Shown: positions 22,309 to 31,939 of the stretch, piece after piece
Layout: every line of letters begins with the position of its first letter
Numbering within the stretch: the first letter of the stretch is position 1
Source: Lunularia cruciata
Taxonomy: Eukaryota; Streptophyta; Marchantiopsida; Lunulariales; Lunulariaceae
Assembly (NCBI GenBank): GCA_948567375.1
Contig: OX419762.1
Span: 47,101,034 to 47,165,033 of the forward strand
Length of the DNA: 64,000 nt
Direction: 5' to 3'
Translations under genes and position numbers: made by a program
The notes under the pieces: generated by a model
Told to the model about the DNA's origin: nothing
What the model saw: the letters and a program-made list of their open reading frames with translations, nothing else
The model's database searches: none

Positions 22309-23006
22309 TAGTCAACTCGTCCATTCCTCAGGCTACTAAAGCACGTCTTCGCTCTTGCTCCGGCAAGAGTGCAGGTTCTTGGATCCTAGCTCAACCATGC
22401 ATTAGGGCATTCCGACTCGCACCAGCTACTTTCTCTACAGCGATGAGGTTTTGCCTAGGTTTGGTCCACCCATCTACATCTTCATTACTCATTTGTGAGT
22501 GTGGTTCTACACTAGATGCAACAGTGGTCCACATGACACGGTGTCCTTTTGGAGGACAGAGGATAGCCACCCATGATGCCATTAGGGACTTAGTGTTTGC
22601 TACGGCACGAGAGAGTGGATACTTAGCTTGGAGGGAGCGTTCGTATGCTTTGCAAATGACATGTGTCAGGGCAGACTTATACTTGGTCCGAGATGATCAG
22701 GGGATAATAGCAAATGTCGTGGTTACAGACCATACGCGGGATACAGTTTTGGAAGGAGTGATTACCCATCCCCCTAGATGGACGGCGAGTGCAGCAGCAG
22801 GTCGCAAGGTCTCCAAGTATAGGGGCATGCAGGAAGGTCACCTCTTTGTTCCTCTAGCCTTGGAGTTATATGGAGCGATGGACACTGCATTCAACACATT
22901 TGTCAAGGAGTATGCAAGAGCTTATCATGTTAGGCGTCAAGGGGTACCACTCTCACTCTCATACTTTGTAGCATATTTTAGAAAGCATGTGTCCATTGCT
23001 CTATAG
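22254..23006 (+). pseudogene. R2-like LINE C-terminal knuckle and restriction-like endonuclease (copy 2)
   Basis: 250 codons open; the first few residues belong to the Tigger flank and the true LINE reading starts near residue 7. A knuckle C-E-C (81, 83), H93, C97 precedes the nuclease. The PD-(D/E)XK-like core is RADLYLV with D141, then IIANVVVTD; copies 1 and 3 have V(V/A)DV(M)V, so Asn154 replaces the second acidic residue here. RKVSKYRGM and HLFVPLALELYGAMD close the fold. In R2-clade elements this domain nicks the target to prime reverse transcription. This copy was probably inactivated by the D-to-N change as well as by upstream stops. Confidence 0.75.
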
Positions 23007-23159
23007 AGGGCAATGGCTGGTGCAATCCATAGGAGAGCAATCACATTAAGTGATGTTTCTTTGGATGCTCCAGTTGTGTGTAGACCGTACGACTTGCATA
23101 GCTCGGATATCTTAGGGGCGGTATGGCAGATTTCTCATATAGACTCTATTGGGGCTTAG

Positions 23160-23240
23160 CCCCATGTTACCTTTTTTGTCTCTCCCTTGTATGGCTTGAT
23201 GGGGTCTTCACATCCTTTGTTTTTCCTATGCGGTCACCTT
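23160..23240 (+). promoter_or_regulatory. Conserved 3'-terminal module of the R2-like LINE
   Basis: A 60-80 bp block (GTCTCTCCCTTGTATGGCTT, TGATGGGGTCTTC, CATCCTTTG, ATGCGGTCACCTT) that recurs at 17.4, 17.6, 17.7, 27.4, 39.05, 43.3, 48.45 and 48.95 kb, usually without the rest of the element. By analogy with other LINEs it is the 3' UTR signal that the RT binds; that role is inferred. Confidence 0.6.
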
Positions 23241-23245
23241 CTTTC

Positions 23246-26200
23246 ACTTATTTGGTCTTGAAAATGTATTCAACAGTTAAAAGATGAAAAATGCTGCACT
23301 TAAACGTAGAAACTGCTTACTTATTTAGCATGAAGGTCTAGCAAGTTAGACCATATGGCACCTAGCCATTTATATCCACCTTGTAAATAAATTGGTATAT
23401 TAATTATTCATGTAGAAATAAAACTCACTCATTCAAGACCGTGTAAGAGGAAGAGGTTAAAATAGAAGCCAATTGAGAAGTCACTAAAATTGTCTTTAAA
23501 TGGAAAGAACTAGTGTGAGAACATAGTATGAAATCATTAACTCTATGATTCCAGCAATTGGAGATGTGATATCGGATAATGATATTTTGACATATAACTT
23601 CAGTAGATATAAATTTTCTCATATAAAACATTTTTGCCTTTACAATAATTTTATTTGATATAAATTAATCAGTATAAATGGATTCACACATGGATACAAA
23701 TTAAAGAACTAACTAAAACTATGAATTGAACTATTCACTATATATACAATTTATTGAAATTAAAGATAATTCAAAATATAAAATGATGTTCCACCGCAAG
23801 ATATCACTATATCTAATTTTGTACAGAAATTTATGCAAATGATGATAACTAATAAACTTAGAACATCCCTAAAATTTATCATGGAAAAAACCCAAAAAGA
23901 GTAAATAAAAAATATAACATATAACCATCTAACCTAGATAGTTTAATGGACTCACCTTTTACTCATCTAATACCTTTGATGGAGCCTCCCATCCAAGCAT
24001 GTTATTAATCACATACTTCTCTTTACTTCTTGAAAAAAACAAACATCGCTAACTTCCTTCGTAGATACCTCTCCTGTTTGAATCTAAAATTTATGAGATA
24101 GACATTTTTTTAATCGCTTTGATCCATTTAAGAATCTACAATTTAGTTCTGATTTTTATCTTATTGTAACCATAAGCATATGGTTACATTCTTCTTTTTC
24201 CATTATTTTACCTACCTTTGCACTTAGGTCTTCACACCTCAAATTATACCTTGATAGTTTTGTTATGGTTTGTCTAATCTCATCTTTGATCTGAATCTTC
24301 TTACAACTCTTGATATAATACATCTTCCTCTTGGATCTTAACATGTACATTCTGCTAGGATTAAGCATCTACAAGATATTTGTACCTTGTATTATATAAT
24401 AGTTTACATAATACTTGTAATACTTGCAAGAGAATACATCTATACCTTCATGAGTATGACAAACCATAACAAAACTATCAAGATATATCTTAGAATAAGT
24501 TCAGAGATTTATCTCCACATCAACCCATTATGAATAAACATAAAGCTTATGAATCTATTCCATTCAAATCATTTATTAGAGAAACTTTTTTTTCTGCATC
24601 TTCTTGATGACTAGAACACTTCAATTTCTCATGTGCTATATCTGTTGGTTTAATATGCTTATTGCAAATAACTCCTAATCAAGTAGTGTCTGAAACAATA
24701 GGTTATGAATCATGTTTTCAAATGATAAAACTACAACTATGATCTTGATTGTATGTGCTCTGTCAAGGGCTCTCCCTCGGGAGGTTGGGCCGCAACAAGC
24801 TAAATCAAATGATGAAATTCTGATCTCTTACCCAAGTATTCTTGAGTGCAAAAGGATCAATCAAATTTGTTGCTATCAATGAGTCTTCTATCAAAGAGAC
24901 TTAAAGGAGTTCAAGATAGAAAATGCTTTACCAAAGTAGTTCATGGTGAAATTGTGTTCTTTGTACAATATCATTGATTGTAAATGATCTATTGCTCTTT
25001 ATTTATATCTAAAGGTGAAGATTCTTATCAATCACTTTCCAAGACAATCATTGGGAATCTTTAAAGTAACTTCATATTATTTCTTGAATATTATTATTTT
25101 GATAGTTAATTTCTTGTCTTCTTTTTGAACCTTGTCATGATTCATTAAAGGTACTTTACTTAAATTGACTTTGGATGATAAAATTTAGTCATAGAAATTT
25201 TGGGGATAAATAATGTAAAGAAGAAGATATTTCTCTTTCTCCAACTTAATCTTTGTGTAATCTAGATTTTTTTCTTCATCATCAACTTATCTTAAAATTG
25301 TTATGAAGAAATTAAGCTTCAAAAATATTTATTTTATGATGTGTTAATATTTCATATATTAATGCTAAGTTTTTTATTAGTTAAAAAGTAGAAAGTAGAA
25401 AAATACTCAAGACTATTTACTTCCTTTTCCTTTTATAAGATTTGTGTAGAATTTATGCTAGCATAACATCTAACTTCTAATAAATGAGGAGTTCTTTGAT
25501 ATTTAGTTCAATGTTTTTAAATTTCAAAAAGATCTACTACAAGTTTAGAAGTTGTGAATTTATATCAGAATCACAATGTTAGTTTTCATACTATAAAGCC
25601 ATGTTCTATTTTATCTTATCAGAACTTTATTACTAATCAATTGCTAGATCTACAATCAACATTGAAAATTTTGATGTTTAATAATAACTCCATGAGAAAA
25701 TAATTACCTCTAAAAAAAAAGAATATTTTCCTCAGATTTAACACTTCTTAATATAATAATTATATTTTACTGTTCTTGTAGTATATCTTATTCTATCATT
25801 AGTATTAGAATTCCATTATATGCAAGCGACTAGAATAAGGATAAAATAAAGAATTTAAACCTAAATATATATTGGATTATATTCTTTGCATGAAGAATTA
25901 AGCATTATTCTTCCTTGTATCTTAAATAGTGCTTCAATTTTATGAATTTTTTTACATAATATATTCACAATGAAATCATATTCTTTAAAAAATGTCTATT
26001 CATGATGACTTTCAATTAAGAGCTTTTATGTTTAGTAAGTATACTTAATGCAATGAATATTTCAGGGGGTCATTTAACGTAAAAAGTCCACTTCCCTTCC
26101 ATGATTTACATTCAAAGAAAGAAGTATTAGGAACTAAGTATTCAGAACCAAGAAATCTACACAAAGAACTAGGTAAGCACAACCATGTAATAGAAAAGTA

Positions 26201-27173
26201 GGGAAGTCAAAGGAGCTGATTCAAAAGGTTAAGAGTATGCGGGTTTTGTAAGGTTCATTGCACGGTTTTGAAAGTTTAGTGAGTTAGATCTAATAATTTA
26301 GAATACCCAAACAATCAATATTCTAAAATTTTGGATTTCAAGTGCAACACACAAATCCTAAATTGGAGATAAAAAAATAATCTGAATATTTATTGCTATA
26401 TTTTATGCTTGAATGTATTCAATGACGTGTGAATGTACAAATATAATTAAGTTTTACGTGTCAATTTTTATATATTCAAATCAAATGTAGATTTTGCTCA
26501 ATATTCACTCAATATACACTCAATATCTATCATATACACCTCTAGTCATTATATTTAAAAACACATCTAAACATATATTACAGTTTTCATGGGAAAGATG
26601 ATATTTATAAAGTGATATCTCTATTCAAAGACATGTAAATGGTTTTGAGAGCACTCATAATATCTCTAGGTGAATGATTATTTCTAATATTACCTTAAAT
26701 ACTCTATCTAACTATATACATTTCTTCTTTCTCGTGTCTCTATCCACAACTTCTTCCTTGTCCTTTGCCTCAAAATCTTGTGTTGCAAGTGATGCTTGAG
26801 AAGCCCAAACTTATCTTGGTACCACGCCAATAATCTGTGCATATAGAAGGAGATGCAATACAAACATACGTCTCCCAATCTAGACTCCATTCTTTATGGA
26901 ACCTTATGGTTGATATCACCTGTATGGCCATCATCACTAAGCTCAAGATGTCAAAAGCCACTATTTAATTTATACACTATAATGTCTATCTGTTTCTACG
27001 GCTCCTCTATTCTTAGCAAGCTGTACTAAACAAAGCAAGGTAGTCCCATTACCAAAATAAAAGTTTAACACAATTCTTTGACTTAGACATGATAGTGTTA
27101 AGATAATACATCACAGCCTAAGTGTAGTTTATGTAGTTTTAACTAGAAATCCATCAGATGAATGCTTGAACTC
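23246..27173. other. AT-rich intergenic DNA, no gene seen
   Basis: About 3.9 kb, markedly AT-rich, with only short frames (60-70 codons) on both strands and no recognisable motif. I see no terminal repeats. Confidence 0.55.
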
Positions 27174-27634
27174 TCAATAAAATATTATTCCACTTATAAA
27201 AGCTGACCTAGCTACAATTGTGATAAGCACACCTATCCTTAGATTCAGAGAGTATTGTTCCAATCTGTAAGAAGATGAACAAGCTTGGACGAGTTAAACG
27301 TGCTCATAGACAGAAGCCATCCTCTATCTCCCTCTTCCAAGTCCAGTTCTCATGGAAATGCAACAAGTTTCAATAAAAGAGTAAAAAGGCGACCACATAG
27401 AACACATCAAGTTTCAATAAAACATCAATCAACTTACCAAAGCTGACCTAGTTGCGACTTTGATAAGCACCACTTTCCTAAGATTCCGAGAGTATTGTGT
27501 GATGAACACGTTTTAACTCGTCCAAACTTTCAACTTAACTCTCATGAGCTTCGCAGATAGACAGATGCCATCCACTACCCTCTCTTAGAAATCCAGTTCT
27601 CTGGAAGTGCAACAGTTTCCAGTAGAAGACAAAG
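27174..27634. repeat. Imperfect tandem duplication, about 240-bp period
   Basis: Unit 1 (about 27174-27378) and unit 2 (about 27416-27634) both run CAATAAAA ... AGCTGACCTAG ... GATAAGCAC ... GAGAGTATTG ... TCCAGTTCTC ... GTGCAACA or equivalent, with scattered substitutions. A 29-bp LINE tail was inserted at the junction. Confidence 0.7.
27364..27422 (-). mobile_element. 29-bp 3'-end insertion of R2-like LINE with 15-bp TSD
   Basis: CAAGTTTCAATAAAA is present exactly at 27364-27378 and 27408-27422. The 29 bases between (27379-27407), read on the minus strand, carry TTCTATGTGGTCGCCTTTTT, the LINE 3' terminal word. Same insert length as at 17423-17451 but opposite strand and different target. 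Confidence 0.85.
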
Positions 27635-30530
27635 TCGACATGCACGGGAAGGAGTGAATCTGAATGATGTCCGTAATACGAGCCAGGAATATCTAGCAAT
27701 TCACTGCTGACCAGGTATGTAACGGGAACAGAAGTCTGGAAGAGATTGAATTACAGCAGCGTAGATATGGAGAGAAGCGAAGGATAACTGCGAATTATTA
27801 GTAAGCAGAGAAATGTGGATAAAACTTCTCTACTTTTATTCGCTGATTTCTCGTCATAGTTGAAATTGATGGGTTTGAGGTATAGCTGTCATCTGATTAC
27901 AGCAGTCAGGTCGCGGAGGAGATATTGTCAAATTACCGTCTACCCACAGGTAAAATCTCTCCACACATGCCTATGCCTCTTCATTCACATGTCTGCACAT
28001 TCAGCGTTCTAGCTTAGCGGCAAGTGGCAAGACGATACACTGCATTGTACATACAGTGAAGGGAGGTCCGACAACGACTTCAAATCTCGATTCTCTTATA
28101 TGATTTATATGGTTCTCATAAGTTAGAACACGGATGAAAAGGAAGCATGAGCCTGATTGTCCGATCCTGAAAGGGCCACACTAATCTTGGAGTGCGATGT
28201 AGCTGATATCTTGACATGCTCACAAGTGATGGAAAAGTATCTTTCCGGTTAAAAAGAGTCGAAGTAGATATCTAATTCACGAATAAAATGTCATGATCAT
28301 GTTAAAGAAACAATATTTTCAAGTTTTCACTTATCTGATTACAGACGTTCTACCGGCTTGCGATGAGAGTTGAACCGTAGTATTAGGAACTTGAACTGCC
28401 TTAAAAACTGAAGTCGAGATAGCTTGTTGTTATCATTGGATTAGCAGAATAGTTATGTAAATCGTTTCAGGTCTATTAGGTTAAGTTCAGAAGATTTCAT
28501 GCGCGACAGCTTGGCGTTAGCAAGGGCTCTCTAAAAACTCGTTAATCCTGTGATCCAGCGTGTGGGAAGGAGACTTACAAGCGGGAGTTTAAGAAGATAT
28601 TTTCGGGAGAAACTCGTTTCGTGTGAGATTTCTAACATGAAAGGGAGGTTCACAGGGAAAACATAGTGACACAGTAATGGAGGTGCCCTCGGCACCAAGA
28701 CAAATTATATATATTGAAGCTTCTCGTGGTGGCGAGCAGATCCAGGCACCGTACATGATGGTAATGTACACCTGCAAGTACATCAAGCAGTGATGTATGT
28801 CAAGTTGTTAGTGGACTGTTGATGTATAGCGGAGATTAAGCAGTGGGAACTTAGGACTTCTGGAACAACGATTCGACAAGTTATTTCGCAAACAGCCAAA
28901 GCTAGAAAGCCGCTGACAGTCCTGTAGAAGGATAATAACAACTGAGTTGTTCAGAGCTTAATGCGTGCACATAATGGAAATTTATCTGCAAGGATAAAAC
29001 ATAGGTTGAAGTTATCTGCTTTATCAAAGATTTTGTTACGAAAATTGATGCCCACTGCAGAGTCCTTACCATGCTTCACTACGGCAGTCAGCAGTCGGCA
29101 GGGACCGAGATGCTTGGTCCTTAGCAGAAACCCTGCATTATGAAGGTCGGTCTTGTGCACGTCCTTTTTAAGAGTGTTGGAAAATTTGCTGCGGTTGTGC
29201 AAGACTTAAAGGGACACTAAATTGGAACAATATGCTGTCCGTTTTCCAGGACTGCTTGCAGATGGAACAAAACTGCTTGTTGCTGGGGGAGTGAACAGCT
29301 GACTTGAAGTTATTGTGAACCAATTTAATTACTGACTGGAAGTTGTCATTTGCCTTCTTCTGACGTGTGATTGGAACTCCAGTGTCTGGGCGTCATTTGT
29401 TTCAGTAGTTGCTGCTTTCATCTGATTTGCAAGGTCAGGATTGTCTTTATTAATATAGATCACATTGTCTGTTCAGGTATTTTCTTTGTCTTTAGAAATT
29501 ATACTTTACGGTTCATTTGTTTTGCCCCTCTGCGTTGTTTCCTGCTTTCTCGCCGTCGTTACAAAATAAACTTCACATGCACCCACTAAGTCAGTTTCTT
29601 TTCATAGAAGATGAACACATCGAAATGCTCGGGTACTTTTGCTCGCTGACAAATATCATCTTGAATTTGGCTGCCCTACTTTACTTCTGTGGTTACCATT
29701 CCTTATCAGCTTGACGTGAAGGCACTTCGCGTAATCTTGATTAGGAGTTGTTTCAACTATGCTCCTTAGCTACAAGAAGAGCTTATGTTGTAGCTCTTAA
29801 CTATGGGCAACGACACACTCTCAGAGGAAACTTAAGTATCCAGGAGATTATTGGACCTTGACATAGACCACCCAAACGAGCTCATCACAAACTTAATCTC
29901 AACGAAAACAAGTCGCAAACAAATGCTTGCTACTAAACTGGTTGTTTGTGAGAACGATATATCCACCTGAGAACCAAACATTACATTGTGGTTTGACGAC
30001 AGATAACACATGAGAATAGAATGACAGTAATACAATAACTAAAGAACATTGTTTCTATTTTCAAGGGAAAAGATTCCTCGGTTACATTCTTTTGTGAAGG
30101 TACCCTCTTTGATAACTACATGGAGAAGAGAAATCTATCACTCACCACTTGCTCATACACCTGCTGAGACTTTAGGTGCCCCGCGAGTCGCCTGAGGTAC
30201 AACCTAATGACTCTACTTAGACATAATTACAAGAGGCAAGTCTCAATCAACATGCTGAAGCCTAAGCAATCTGCAACCTTGCAGATCGATATCCGTCAGA
30301 GATCAGATAGCTGACATCACCTGGTCGGCTCAGCCTGTTGATGCATATGGACAACCGTTGGAAGATTGTTCTATCTATCTAGATGTTTTCAGGTCTGCAA
30401 ACATTATTGAAAATTGATATCATGGATGCTTGTAGCTAGCCCACTCTGAATGCCGGAGGGTCTTAACAGGTAGTCGCAGGCATTTAATTGTTGGGCTGAA
30501 GCGTGGGAGTAGGGGAAGAATCCACAAGCA
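27635..30530. other. Single-copy-looking DNA, no gene recognised
   Basis: Base composition is more balanced than in the AT-rich region to the left. Open frames of 60-83 codons (for example 28951-29202 minus) show no domain. It could hold untranslated exons or introns of a gene I cannot resolve. Confidence 0.45.
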
Positions 30531-30537
30531 GAAATGT

Positions 30538-30569
30538 GGAGAAATGTGGAAGGGCATCCACATTTCTCC
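30538..30569. repeat. Perfect 13-bp inverted repeat, 6-nt loop, downstream of the F-box gene
   Basis: GGAGAAATGTGGA (30538-30550), loop AGGGCA, exact complement 30557-30569. The left arm overlaps a 10-bp tandem repeat GAAATGTGGA x2. It lies about 80 bp beyond the F-box stop codon, so it could be a 3'-UTR hairpin. Confidence 0.85.
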
Positions 30570-30647
30570 CTTACTGGTCATTGTAGGTTCCAAGTGTGAT
30601 GGATGACCATTGAGAATGGGAGGCTGCCTTTAGCACTTGATTTCTAA

Positions 30648-31829
30648 TTAACTACAAAGAGCATTAGGCATTGGCTGAAATGCAAAAGCTTTAGGACCAA
30701 CTTCTCGGAGAAATGGACAAGTAGGCAGCCAATACCATGTTCGAAGCGAAATGCAGTACACAAGAACTCTGCTGGAGGCAATAATCAGGCAGATGAGATC
30801 ATCGTTGCCTGAATATTGTGGCAGGTTGGAGAGGTAGCCATGCGGCAACATGCGTACAACTTCTTTCAGCATTGGGGCAGGTAATATTTCCATTTCCTTC
30901 CACCTGTTATCAGCAAGCTCCCACATAGCAACCCTAGTGATCACCAATGCACTGTCGATCGAAATTGCCACCATCAGAAGGCGGCCTTTGCACTCACAGA
31001 CCTTCGGAAGTACAGTTGTCAATACCTTCGTTCCCTTCGCTCCAAGTTCCATAACAGGGCTGTCCATTTGGCTCCAATTTTCGTTGTTGACATCGTATAC
31101 CAAAACTGTACTGCAACCCGCGCTATAAAGGAAACCGTTGTAATATAAAGCTTCTCTCTGCAAAGGAAACCTTGACAGCGTGCTATCAATGAGCTTCCAG
31201 CTCTTCGAGATAGAGTCGTAGACTTCGGTTGTTACATCCGAAGCCCGACCACTGTCATAAAAGCTGCTTGTCACAATCACTTTGAACGAGTTCTGATCAG
31301 CATCAACTACCAGTCCCATGACTGGCTTCTTTCTCTCGATGATCATGGGAGGAAGCTCAACCATAGAGCGTGTGAGTGGATTACACACAAAAATTCGTTC
31401 GTCCTTTCCCCTGACACACAGAAGTCCCCCAGAGGCTGCCAATACAGACTCAAAAGAGGGTAGAAAATTCAGTGGAAACCTGATCCATTTGTTGGTGTTT
31501 GGATTGTGTGCTATGCATTCTCCACTGGGGCCCGAGAACAGAAACCACGGCTTCTCAGACACCTTCCCAATACGTAACTTCATAAAATTGGGGGACAGCA
31601 ACATGGAGTCCCAAATTTTACAAACAGATCGAAACCGTATCAAAGCCTGCACAGGCAAACCTGCAAGTACAAGGTCCAACAGGTGCTCGGGCAATTCTTT
31701 CCACACTGCCGTATCCATTACAGTGTCCCTTGGAACTGGACTATGCAGAACTCCTAAAGCGTTTGCCCCATGCATTTTTTCCGAATGGCCCGTGTGGTGT
31801 GGGTTAAACTTCCCATACATGCATCCCAT
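30648..31829 (-). CDS. F-box protein, kelch/galactose-oxidase-like C-terminus
   Basis: Intact 393-codon single-exon gene and the only convincing host gene. The F-box lies at residues about 42-85 (WKELPEHLLDLVLAGLPVQA, then RFRSVCKIWDSMLLSPNF), the surface that binds SKP1 in SCF ubiquitin ligases. The rest is a beta-propeller-like repeat region seen in plant F-box proteins: HNPNTNKWIRFP (about 108-119), ASGGLLCVRG (132-141), FVCNPLTRSMVELPP (147-161), TEVYDSISKSWKLID (201-215), YYNGFLYSAGC (229-239), VYDVNNENWSQMD (244-256), VAMWELADNRWKEME (300-314). It presumably selects a substrate for ubiquitylation in nucleus or cytosol; the substrate is unknown. The first Met gives a 41-residue leader; Met19 or Met38 could also start. 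It sits in a repeat-poor island; no closer subfamily is asserted. Confidence 0.9.
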   Translation of the reverse strand: MGCMYGKFNPHHTGHSEKMHGANALGVLHSPVPRDTVMDTAVWKELPEHLLDLVLAGLPVQALIRFRSVCKIWDSMLLSPNFMKLRIGKVSEKPWFLFSGPSGECIAHNPNTNKWIRFPLNFLPSFESVLAASGGLLCVRGKDERIFVCNPLTRSMVELPPMIIERKKPVMGLVVDADQNSFKVIVTSSFYDSGRASDVTTEVYDSISKSWKLIDSTLSRFPLQREALYYNGFLYSAGCSTVLVYDVNNENWSQMDSPVMELGAKGTKVLTTVLPKVCECKGRLLMVAISIDSALVITRVAMWELADNRWKEMEILPAPMLKEVVRMLPHGYLSNLPQYSGNDDLICLIIASSRVLVYCISLRTWYWLPTCPFLREVGPKAFAFQPMPNALCS

Positions 31830-31911
31830 CTCTCTACTGCAACATCAGTAAATTACCGCCAGCCTCCACTAAATTTGCAACACACAGCAGATACAATTAA
31901 ATCAAGCAGTA

Positions 31912-31932
31912 CAGCAGCAGCAGCAGCAGCAG
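31912..31932 (+). repeat. (CAG)7 microsatellite upstream of the F-box gene
   Basis: Seven CAG units about 83 bp before the F-box ATG, so (CTG)7 in the 5' UTR or promoter on the gene strand. Confidence 0.95.
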
Positions 31933-31939
31933 CTCATCT

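Larger units (their letters stand above)
18266..23245 (+). mobile_element. R2-type (RLE) non-LTR retrotransposon, copy 2, near full length
   Basis: Plus-strand copy from the purine-rich 5' end (GGGAGAGTGTGGAG at about 18268), shared with copies 1 and 3, to the 3' end module at 23170-23240 (CTCTCCCTTGTATGGC..., then ATGCGGTCACCTT). The protein began at 18723 and ended at 23006. Removing the 1.22-kb Tigger insertion leaves about 3.06 kb, or roughly 1,020 residues, close to R2 proteins. Domain order: C2H2 finger, reverse transcriptase (motif A QVDVENAF at about 19938; TRQGDPLG at about 20130; LADD at about 20239), thumb (CGGVGLLSMEE at about 20740), knuckle and endonuclease (22254-23006). Several in-frame stops are present, so it is inactive. 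Confidence 0.85.

Noticed and set aside
31318-31851. 177-codon plus-strand ORF
   Set aside because: Antisense shadow of the F-box gene; no independent motif.
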